Source of the DNA: Nostoc sp. CENA543
GTDB lineage: Bacteria; Cyanobacteriota; Cyanobacteriia; Cyanobacteriales; Nostocaceae
Length of the DNA: 64,000 bases
Reading direction: 5' to 3'
NCBI RefSeq assembly: GCF_002896875.1
Contig: NZ_CP023278.1
Coordinates: forward strand, 6,206,501 to 6,270,500
Part shown: piece after piece, positions 26,169 through 32,993 of the stretch
How positions within the stretch are numbered: the stretch's first letter is position 1
Layout: each line of letters begins with the position of its first letter
Notes under the pieces: model-generated
The model's input: only the letters and a program-made list of their open reading frames with translations
The model's database searches: none
Told to the model about the DNA's origin: nothing
Position numbers and translations under genes: made by a program

Positions 26169-27344
26169 TTAGTATTCAGGAACGGAAGGATCTACTTCCC
26201 GACTCCAAGCGGTGATACCACCTTTAACATTTGTACCGACAATTCCCGCATCCTTGAGGATAGCTAGAGCTTTAGCCGATCGCCCGCCCATTTTACAATG
26301 AGCAATTAAGCGATGACCGTTGAGTATTTCTTTGACTTTGGCTACACCATTACCATTTTCAATTTCTGGTAAAGGTACTAATACTGAACCAGGAATTTTG
26401 GCAATGTCGTACTCGTTGGGGTTACGCACATCTAGTAGCACAAAATCCTTTGCACCACTATCAAGTAATTCCTTCAACTGAGTTACAGTCATTTCTTGAA
26501 TATCTTGCTGCTGTTGCGCCTCGGCTGCTTTGGCTTGGGGAATACCGCAAAATTGTTCGTAGTCTATCAGCTTTTCAATTACTGGGCGCACTGGGTTGGG
26601 ACGCAGTTTTAACTCTCGGAATTTCATATCTAGGGCATTGTACAGCAACAATCTGCCGCTTAATGTATTGCCATTCCCCAGAATAATTTTGACGGTTTCT
26701 GTGGCTTGAATGACACCAATAATCCCTGGCAGAATCCCTAATACACCACCTTCTGCACAGGAAGGAACCATTCCTGGTGGTGGTGGTTCTGGGTATAAGT
26801 CGCGGTAGTTCGGCCCACCTTCGTAGTTAAATACTGTTGCTTGTCCTTCAAAGCGGAAGATTGAACCGTAAACGTTGGGTTTGTTTAACAATACGCAAGC
26901 ATCGTTAACTAGATATCTGGTGGGGAAATTATCTGTGCCATCCACCACGATATCGTAATCTTTCACGATATCTAGGGCATTTTCGGAACTTAAGCGAGTT
27001 TCGTAGAGATCCACCTGACAATAGGGGTTAATCTCATGAATGCGGTTTTTTGCAGATTCAATTTTGGGTTTACCTACCCAGGATGTCCCATGAATAACTT
27101 GACGCTGGAGGTTGGAAGTATCTACAACATCGAAGTCAACAATACCGATGCGACCGATACCTGCGGCTGCTAAATATAACAGTAGTGGTGAACCTAGCCC
27201 ACCTGTACCGATACATAATACACTGGCAGCTTTCAGGCGTTTTTGCCCATCTACTCCCACCTCTGGCAAAATTAGGTGACGAGAGTAGCGTTCGTAATCA
27301 TCTTTGGTCAACTGGATCTCATCCAGATTGGGATTAAGCGACAT
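26169..27344 (-). CDS. moeB: MoeB/ThiF-type adenylyltransferase with rhodanese domain
   Basis: A 391-residue E1-like enzyme that adenylates the C-terminal glycine of a small sulfur-carrier protein (MoaD/ThiS type) for molybdopterin, thiamine or tRNA thiolation. Residues 1-250 form the ThiF domain: LCIGTGGLGSPLLLYLAAAG nucleotide motif near 45, DTSNLQRQV near 78 and DGTDNFPTRYLVND near 135. Residues 285-385 form a rhodanese domain with the active Cys in AHCKMGGRS. The current start is ATG 27344 (M-S-L-N-P-N-L-D). The codons from L onward lie in a 19-bp repeat shared with the far end of the adjoining integrase element, where ATG-CTT-AAT gives M-L-N-P-N-L-D. The original start thus appears displaced by 1.6 kb. 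Confidence 0.93.
   Translation of the reverse strand: MSLNPNLDEIQLTKDDYERYSRHLILPEVGVDGQKRLKAASVLCIGTGGLGSPLLLYLAAAGIGRIGIVDFDVVDTSNLQRQVIHGTSWVGKPKIESAKNRIHEINPYCQVDLYETRLSSENALDIVKDYDIVVDGTDNFPTRYLVNDACVLLNKPNVYGSIFRFEGQATVFNYEGGPNYRDLYPEPPPPGMVPSCAEGGVLGILPGIIGVIQATETVKIILGNGNTLSGRLLLYNALDMKFRELKLRPNPVRPVIEKLIDYEQFCGIPQAKAAEAQQQQDIQEMTVTQLKELLDSGAKDFVLLDVRNPNEYDIAKIPGSVLVPLPEIENGNGVAKVKEILNGHRLIAHCKMGGRSAKALAILKDAGIVGTNVKGGITAWSREVDPSVPEY
27321..27339. repeat. attachment-site direct repeat, moeB-proximal copy
   Basis: ATCCAGATTGGGATTAAGC, identical to 28908-28926. On the coding strand it is codons 3-8 of moeB plus the preceding G. It overlaps a dyad in moeB, CTGGAT-GAG-ATCCAG (27312-27326), which could be the core inverted repeat of the original attachment site. 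Confidence 0.88.
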
Positions 27345-27373
27345 ATCGTATACCAATACTTTCAGCGTTTAAT

Positions 27374-27473
27374 CTAGTATTTCTAGTACCAAAATAGTAA
27401 TTTAAGCATTAAAGCAGTTTTAAACGCTTTGTGTCGTAGCTTTTTGGCTAGTAATATTCTAGTTTACTACTAG
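27374..27473. promoter_or_regulatory. cluster of CTAGTA motifs, left arm of the element
   Basis: CTAGTA at 27374 and 27383, CTAGTA at 27448 with a CTAGTT at 27459, and an inverted TACTAG at 27468. Spacing within pairs is 9 or 11 bp. The same pair design occurs at 28832-28848 in the other arm, so these may be arm-type binding sites for the element's recombinase. This 234-bp stretch otherwise holds no gene. Confidence 0.6.
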
Positions 27474-27578
27474 GTAGCACATCTTTGACCCCTAACCTTA
27501 CGCATTTTAAGCTTGTACCCTTAACCTCACCCTTTCCATTCCGACCAGTGACGATAACCCAACTCACTCACACAAAAG

Positions 27579-28829
27579 TTATATATCCGCTAATTCTCTT
27601 TGCTTATCTGGTTGTAAATAATGTTTCATTATCTTATCTACACTTGTTCCACAAACATCAGCTAATAATGCTAGGTCTGTACCATTATTAGCTTGAATAC
27701 TGATAAAGGTGTGTCGAGTTGAGTAGGGTTTAAGATATTGAAGTTTCCCCTCATTAACTAATGTTGTGACAATTCCGTTATAAACTCTTCCTTCACTGTA
27801 TTTTTTATCCCAAACTCCAGCTAAGGTATCTAATGAAACTCGTTTACCATTTAGTTTTGTAAACAACAAATCTGTACCAGAACAGTTCTTATTAGCTGTG
27901 TTCAACCTATCTATTAACATAGCTAAACGAGAATTTTTCTTGAACTTAAAGATGCGAATAACATTAGTTTTTGTTTCTTTAATTTCTTTGCTAACAGAAC
28001 TATAAGCATCTTCAAAACGTATCCAGCCCTTGTCTAAATTAATATGTCTCCACTCAAGAGCAAAAGCTTCTCCAGGTCTACAACCTGTAAGAAATAGAAA
28101 TTCTATTAATTCTGCTAATTGTCTGAATGATGGTTTTTGAGAAGAATAAAAAGAGTTGATGATCAAATTCCTTTCTTTGATTGTATATGCTCTACAATCT
28201 TCTTCTTCCTGTAGTTGTTTTGACTTTTTTTGTGGTTTATAAAATTTCTTTATTTCTGCAAAATAATCTTTTTTTAGTGTGCCGTTATTTATGGCTCTTT
28301 GGGACATTGAACTTAAAGCACTAAATAGTTTACCAATTGAATCAGAATTAGTGCGTCTAGCACACAGATCATCTATTATTGTTTGGGCTAATTCTTCTGT
28401 AAGTGGTTTATTTAAATAGTTTTTTAGCAAGTAAACAAAACTTCCTTCATATCTTCCTATGCGTGTACCGTTTGATATCTGCTTGGTGTCAACCTTCCAA
28501 TTTACATACTCTTCCCAAAGTTCTTTAAGTGTAGGAATTGGAAGGCTACCTGGAAGATTTACAACATTGCTCTTGAGTTCAAGATACTTGTTTAAAGTAG
28601 GGTCAAAATTAATACCATTCTGGTAATCAATATCTTTTTGAATTCGTCGTGTTATTCCTTCAGCCCAATTTCTATTATCATTTGTATCACTTCTTCCCAG
28701 TCCTATATATTTTTGTCTTTTTCCGTAAAACTGTTGAGAGACACGACTGTTAAACTGCAATCGTAGAGAACCTTTGTCAACTCCTAACCTCACATCTGTT
28801 TGCTTGCTGGATTCTTGCTTACTGTACAT
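27579..28829 (-). CDS. tyrosine recombinase / site-specific integrase
   Basis: A 416-residue phage-integrase-family protein. The N-terminal region (about 1-80) carries YGKRQKYIGLG and resembles an arm-binding domain. A SAM-like core-binding domain spans about 100-215. The catalytic domain follows, with Arg in TGCRPGEAFALEW near 255, Arg in PYSTRHTF near 365 and the nucleophile Tyr in MKHYL near 403. The usual box II His (H-x-x-R) is Tyr here (Y-S-T-R), and the L-G-H motif is C-G-T. This resembles the cyanobacterial XisA/XisC-like branch rather than the canonical R-H-R-Y set. Two CTAGTA motifs lie just upstream of the ATG. It is the sole gene of the element bounded by the 19-bp repeats. Confidence 0.9.
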   Translation of the reverse strand: MYSKQESSKQTDVRLGVDKGSLRLQFNSRVSQQFYGKRQKYIGLGRSDTNDNRNWAEGITRRIQKDIDYQNGINFDPTLNKYLELKSNVVNLPGSLPIPTLKELWEEYVNWKVDTKQISNGTRIGRYEGSFVYLLKNYLNKPLTEELAQTIIDDLCARRTNSDSIGKLFSALSSMSQRAINNGTLKKDYFAEIKKFYKPQKKSKQLQEEEDCRAYTIKERNLIINSFYSSQKPSFRQLAELIEFLFLTGCRPGEAFALEWRHINLDKGWIRFEDAYSSVSKEIKETKTNVIRIFKFKKNSRLAMLIDRLNTANKNCSGTDLLFTKLNGKRVSLDTLAGVWDKKYSEGRVYNGIVTTLVNEGKLQYLKPYSTRHTFISIQANNGTDLALLADVCGTSVDKIMKHYLQPDKQRELADI

Positions 28830-28831
28830 TG

Positions 28832-28848
28832 CTAGTATTTTTCTAGTA
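28832..28848. promoter_or_regulatory. paired CTAGTA motifs upstream of the integrase
   Basis: CTAGTA at 28832 and 28843, 3-14 bp before the integrase ATG on the minus strand. They match the motif pairs in the opposite arm. They could be arm-type recombinase sites, an autoregulatory operator, or both. Confidence 0.55.
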
Positions 28849-28907
28849 TTAGAATACAGTAGTTATTGTATGGCAAAGGTTTTTAATTGATTATTATTAT
28901 TTTTTAA

Positions 28908-28926
28908 ATCCAGATTGGGATTAAGC
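28908..28926. repeat. attachment-site direct repeat, JAMM-proximal copy
   Basis: Identical to 27321-27339. On the minus strand the three bases at 28926-28928 read ATG and are followed in frame by CTT AAT CCC AAT CTG GAT, i.e. the first codons of a moeB gene that then breaks off into element sequence. This is a stranded 5' end of the target gene. Confidence 0.88.
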
Positions 28927-29069
28927 ATAGCAGTTTGAATGAAGACGCGCGGAATATTGATTGTATCGAAAAATGATGTCTGTGTTTTATTTTAAGTATT
29001 GAGATTATGTTATCAGGAATATGGGGCATGGGGCATTGGGAAAGTCTTCTTAGTCTCCATTGCTAGCCT

Positions 29070-29519
29070 CTAGTGCTGAATTATCTCGGTTTGAAATTGA
29101 TGATTTTCGTCAAGAGTCCAACTGTTGATTTCACTGGCTACACCGTTTTGAACGGAAACTATGATGTATGAATATCCTGGCCAAGCATACAAGCGATCGC
29201 ATTCTGAGGGAACGGCGGGATAATTGGGATGAGAATGATAGATACTAATGATATTTAAGGCACGCTCCCGTGCTGATTTTTGTACTTGTAACATGATTTC
29301 GGGAGCGATCGCATATCTTCGTTCGGTGCTGTGGGTGTTACTATTCTCAGCAAATTTTTCTGCTTCGCTATTCCAAACATTGGCTGTGGGTATCACCTCA
29401 ACTACAGTTTTCACACTCCCAATGACATAGCCTAAAATTAACCCACAACACTCCTCTGGGTAAGTGCTTTCAGCGTGACGTTGAATGGTTTGTAAGTGTT
29501 CTGGGAGCAGTTTAATCAC
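29070..29519 (-). CDS. JAMM/MPN+ (M67) metallopeptidase
   Basis: A 149-residue JAB/MPN zinc peptidase. The catalytic set is present: Glu in YPEECCGLILG near residue 22, then ISIYHSHPNYPAVPSECD near 92-109, giving H-x-H-P-x7-S-x2-D. Bacterial family members cut the C-terminal extension from ubiquitin-like sulfur carriers (ThiS/MoaD/QbsD type) or release cysteine from them, and lie next to MoeB/ThiF genes. Here moeB is the next minus-strand gene apart from the 1.6-kb integrase element, so the two were probably adjacent before insertion (about 140 bp apart). The start codon appears to be GTG at 29519. Confidence 0.88.
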   Translation of the reverse strand: MIKLLPEHLQTIQRHAESTYPEECCGLILGYVIGSVKTVVEVIPTANVWNSEAEKFAENSNTHSTERRYAIAPEIMLQVQKSARERALNIISIYHSHPNYPAVPSECDRLYAWPGYSYIIVSVQNGVASEINSWTLDENHQFQTEIIQH

Positions 29520-29627
29520 TGGTGGAAGTATGACATTGACTTTGCCGAGAAATAATTATGCCATCGGTTGGCGTTACCGTGGTTTTCGCTTTAATATGAC
29601 TACTAAATATTACGTGAGTTCGACAAA

Positions 29628-29800
29628 TTTTAAAAACCCCTCTCCAAACCTCTCACGCCAGTTGCTACAACTGGGGAAACCCCCGCAACGCACTGGCTCC
29701 CCTGCAAGGAGAGAGGCTTAAAAACTTTTTTCTCCTTGATCTTTAAAAGATATTTAAGCCCCTCTCCGATGCGGAGAGGGGTTGGGGAGAGGTCATCGAA
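29628..29800. repeat. dispersed CCCCTCTCC/GGAGAGGGG repeat
   Basis: Starts AACCCCTCTCCAAACCTCTC and ends AGAGGGGTTGGGGAGAGG, with a GGAAACCCCCGCAACGCACT block and an internal palindrome around TTTAAAAGATATTTAA. Non-coding repeat common in cyanobacterial spacers. It fills the 326-bp gap between the JAMM gene and gatC. Confidence 0.8.
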
Positions 29801-29845
29801 CTGACGTCAAATATCAACCATTCACCCTCAACGCTGAAATTAATC

Positions 29846-30136
29846 ATGATTGATCAGGAACAAGTTCGTAAAGTTGCTTTGCTGGCGCGTTTAGAATTAA
29901 CTCCCGAAGAAGAACAACAATTTACTACTCAGCTAGGTAGTATTTTGGAATATGTAGAGCAGTTGAGTGAGTTGGATGTCACCAATGTTCCGCCTACAAC
30001 ACGGGCTATTGATGTCAGCAACGTGACAAGAGAAGATGAATTACAGCCCTATCCTGAAAGAGAAGCTATTCTCAACAATGCACCAGAGCAAGAAGGCGAT
30101 TTCTTTAAAGTACCAAAAATTTTGAATGTGGAATAG
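29846..30136 (+). CDS. gatC: Asp-tRNA(Asn)/Glu-tRNA(Gln) amidotransferase subunit C
   Basis: A 96-residue GatC subunit that stabilises GatA-GatB during transamidation of misacylated Glu-tRNA(Gln). Signature [20 protein letters not shown] at the N-terminus, [20 protein letters not shown] in the middle and the C-terminal [14 protein letters not shown]. Length is normal. It is not next to gatA or gatB, which is usual in cyanobacteria. It is followed directly by GTCATTA heptamers. Confidence 0.96.
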   Translation: MIDQEQVRKVALLARLELTPEEEQQFTTQLGSILEYVEQLSELDVTNVPPTTRAIDVSNVTREDELQPYPEREAILNNAPEQEGDFFKVPKILNVE

Positions 30137-30300
30137 TCATTAGTCATTAGTCATTAGTCATTAGTCATTAGTCATTAGTCAGCACTCAGCATCGGCTAAA
30201 CGCCGCGCTACCGCTAACAGCACTCATTACTCATTACTCATTACTCATTACTTCGTCTACCTTGTCTCCCATGCCCAATGCCCAATGCCCCATGCCCAAT
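30136..30300. repeat. STRR arrays and dispersed short repeats
   Basis: Six GTCATTA units (30136-30180), a GCTAAACGCC-GCGCTACCGC block like that at 13856, CATTACT units, then CCCAATGC units (30270-30310). No gene. Confidence 0.88.
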
Positions 30301-30319
30301 GCCCAATTCCCCACACCCC

Positions 30320-32443
30320 TCAACCCTCCGGTGTAGGCATCGTAAACTGCGGAGTGGGCATAGTGGGTAATACTATAGGCTGGGGTGTGGCAGCATCTAG
30401 TTGTAATTGTGCTTCATTGCGCGCTCTGATTGCGGGCTGGTCGTTTGGCTTGTATTTTATTGCTTGATCATAGGATGCGATCGCTTCTTTGTAACGTTGC
30501 AAACTATACAAGGCGTTACCGCGACTATACCAGCTTTCGTAATGATTGGGTTTGTAGCGTACGGCTTGGCTATAGGATGCGATCGCATCTTCGTATTTTT
30601 GTAAGTTATATTGAGAGTTGCCTAAACTATACCAAACTTGATAATTCTTGGGTTGAATTTTGGCGGCTCGATTATAAGCTTCTATGGCTTCGGTGTAATT
30701 TTGGTTTTGATGTAATGACCAGCCTTTACCATACCAAGCTTGATAATTATTAGAGTTGATTTTCAAGATTTGGTTAAATGTTTCAATTGCTTCTGGATAA
30801 CGTTGTAAGGTAATTAAGCTATTCCCTTTTGATAACCAAGCTGCTTCATAATTGGCGTTATATTGTACCGCTTTATCATAGGCTTTAATGGCATCTTCAT
30901 AACGTCTCAAGTTAACTTGAGAATTGCCTAAATTGTACCAAGCACTAACATAATTAGGTTTGATTTCTACGGCTTTATTATAAGCTGCGATCGCTTCATC
31001 ATATTGTTTTAAATTTTGGAGGGCTAAACCCTTATTATACCAAGTCACATAATCGTCTGCTTTTAATTCTAACGCCTTATTATAAGCATTAATAGCATTA
31101 TCATACTGTTTTAATATACTGAAGGTTTCACCCTTAGCACTCCAGATTTCGGGAGAATTTTGATTAAGTTTTAAAGCCTTATCAAAAGAGGCGATCGCTT
31201 CTTGGTGTCGCTGTAATTTTTGTAAGGCAAAACCTCTACCACTCCAAGCTTCTGGGTAATCTGGTAAAATTTGAATAGCTTTATCATAGGCTGTCAATGC
31301 TTCTTGATATTTCTCTAATTTCGCCAGAGTTCTAGCTTGTCCATACCAAGCTTGTGGATAATCTGGTTTCATGGTGGTGGCTTGGCGATAAGCATTCAGA
31401 GCATCTTGATAGCGTTGCAATTCAAATAATGTGTTACCTTGTTTAGAAAGTTCTATGGCATTATTAATATTGACATTATTAATTACATAGGTTGCAGCTA
31501 CACCAGTTAAACCCGTTAATAAAATTGCAAATAAAATTTTCAGGAATATACCTTTTCGATGCGAAAAAAAAGATGTTTTCTGGGGTGGTAGAGTAGGGGT
31601 TACAGGTAAAGTATTAGATACTGATTGGGTTAATTCCTTAAGTGCAGATAAAGCGGACGTAGCTGTGGAATAACGTTGACGAAAATCATAACAAACCATT
31701 TTATCAATCAAGTTAGCAAAGTCTGAGGAAACTGTAGCTTGATTACGCCAGATAATTTCATTAGTTTCGGGATCTTGCTCAATTTGCAAAGCTGATAAAC
31801 CTGTGAGTGCTTGAATAGCAAGTATTCCCACTGCATAGATATCACTGCTAAATTTGGGATTACCTTGTGCTTGTTCACCAGGAATATATCCAGGTGTCCC
31901 AATAACTACAGTGGATTTCGGTTCACCTGCGGTATTGATGATTTGGGTTGTAATTTGTTTCACCGCACCAAAATCAATCAAAACTAATTTACCATCCTCA
32001 CGCCGTAAAATATTACGGGGGTTGATATCACGGTGAATGACATTTTGCTCATGCACAAATTCCAAAATGGTCAGAATTTCTGCTAACAGTGCGGTGACTT
32101 CCGCTTGAGAATAGGTAAGTCCTGTGGCGATTTCTTGGGAGAGATTGTACCCTGGAATCAACTCCTGTACTAGATAAAACTCCGCGTTATCCTCAAAGTA
32201 AGCCAAAAGTTGCGGAATGCGATCGTGTTTGCCTAATTTATAGAGTACCTGGGCTTCTGTATCAAATAATCGCCTTGCAATTCCTAAAGTATGAGGATCT
32301 TTCGACTGGGGTTGGAGTTTTTTCACAACACACTTAGGTGAACCAGGCAAATGGGTATCACAAGCCACAAAAGTTTCACCAAATCCCCCTCCTCCCAAGT
32401 GGCTAATAATTTGGTATCTTCCCACAAGTGTGTTTCCTAGCAT
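30320..32443 (-). CDS. Ser/Thr protein kinase with TPR repeats
   Basis: A 707-residue Hanks-type kinase. Residues 1-275 are the catalytic domain: glycine loop LGGGGFGETFVA near 18, invariant Lys in CVVKKL near 42, catalytic HRDINPRNIL near 138 and DFGAVK near 157, with a GTPGYIPGEQ activation segment. A single membrane helix (about 304-325, ILFAILLTGLTGVAATYV) anchors it. About ten TPR units of 34 residues follow to residue 680, with repeating W-Y-x-x-G-x-x-L and Y-x-x-A-I-x-x-Y. The catalytic domain is thus cytoplasmic and the TPR part is probably outside the membrane. This layout is frequent in Nostoc. Ligand and substrates are unknown. Confidence 0.93.
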   Translation of the reverse strand: MLGNTLVGRYQIISHLGGGGFGETFVACDTHLPGSPKCVVKKLQPQSKDPHTLGIARRLFDTEAQVLYKLGKHDRIPQLLAYFEDNAEFYLVQELIPGYNLSQEIATGLTYSQAEVTALLAEILTILEFVHEQNVIHRDINPRNILRREDGKLVLIDFGAVKQITTQIINTAGEPKSTVVIGTPGYIPGEQAQGNPKFSSDIYAVGILAIQALTGLSALQIEQDPETNEIIWRNQATVSSDFANLIDKMVCYDFRQRYSTATSALSALKELTQSVSNTLPVTPTLPPQKTSFFSHRKGIFLKILFAILLTGLTGVAATYVINNVNINNAIELSKQGNTLFELQRYQDALNAYRQATTMKPDYPQAWYGQARTLAKLEKYQEALTAYDKAIQILPDYPEAWSGRGFALQKLQRHQEAIASFDKALKLNQNSPEIWSAKGETFSILKQYDNAINAYNKALELKADDYVTWYNKGLALQNLKQYDEAIAAYNKAVEIKPNYVSAWYNLGNSQVNLRRYEDAIKAYDKAVQYNANYEAAWLSKGNSLITLQRYPEAIETFNQILKINSNNYQAWYGKGWSLHQNQNYTEAIEAYNRAAKIQPKNYQVWYSLGNSQYNLQKYEDAIASYSQAVRYKPNHYESWYSRGNALYSLQRYKEAIASYDQAIKYKPNDQPAIRARNEAQLQLDAATPQPIVLPTMPTPQFTMPTPEG

Positions 32444-32675
32444 CCAGTGTACCTAGTCAAGTGCATTGCAATCTGATTCCAATCTTGCCATAGGTTTGGG
32501 ATATTGGGCATGGGAGGAAAGCAGAGACAGCAGGAGAGAAACTGAATAAGCTGTTGTACTTTTAAATTGCATATTAATATTTGCAAGGGGGCAGGGGGCA
32601 GGGCGCAAGGGAGAGAGTTTACAGCTTTTATCGACTAATTAAATTATGCAACTTATGGGTGTAACATCTTAACTC

Positions 32676-32835
32676 AATAGAACGACGGAAAACAACAAAC
32701 CATGTTAATTAATGTAAAAATAATATGAATTCAGTTCGTAGTAAGGACTTTAGTCCTTTTCTGTTCGCGTAGTGTCTCACTAGAGAGAACTAAAGTTTTG
32801 ACTATAAACTTTTAATTATTTACCTTGTTCTACTT
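32676..32835. repeat. MITE-like element, AGTAGAAC/TTTAGTCC family, copy B
   Basis: Left end AATAGAAC, then GTTCGTAGTAAGGACTTTAG, CTGTTCGCG, AGAGAACTAAAG and right end CTTTTAATTATTTAC...GTTCTACTT. Homologous to 8212-8350 and inverted 47878-48036. It fills part of the 550-bp gap between the two kinase genes. The rest of the gap has a G-rich GGGGGCAGGGGGCAGGG run (about 32585) and the likely promoter of the histidine kinase. Confidence 0.82.
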
Positions 32836-32993
32836 ATCTAACTTTAGATACTTGCTTCGTGGCATCCTAATCCCTTAGTAGTGTTTTTTTATATATCTGA
32901 TGAGAGATTGATTTTTAATAGTAGAAAAATCATACTCAATCAGATTTATGCGATGTCTCCAAACTGATATCGCATTATGATTTGGATTTTCCT

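Larger units (their letters stand above)
27321..28926 (-). mobile_element. 1.6-kb integrase-only integrative element in the moeB start
   Basis: Bounded by a perfect 19-bp direct repeat (ATCCAGATTGGGATTAAGC at 27321-27339 and 28908-28926), giving an excised length of 1587 bp. It carries only one gene, a tyrosine recombinase. CTAGTA motifs near both ends look like arm-type sites. Recombination between the repeats would join ATG at 28928 to the moeB codons in frame (ATG CTT AAT CCC ...) and restore the JAMM-moeB neighbourhood. The repeat, the frame match and the motifs are seen directly; that it is a site-specific element, and still mobile, is inferred. Confidence 0.85.

Noticed and set aside
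27485-27691. 68-codon plus-strand frame inside the integrase element
   Set aside because: Mostly antisense to the integrase, with no ribosome site and no recognisable sequence.
29485-29721. 78-codon plus-strand frame between the JAMM gene and gatC
   Set aside because: It runs through a dispersed CCCCTCTCC repeat and overlaps the JAMM gene antisense; no protein-like composition.
30136-30300. Long run of regularly spaced repeats as a possible CRISPR array
   Set aside because: GTCATTA and CCCAATGC units lie head to tail with no spacers, and no cas gene is nearby.
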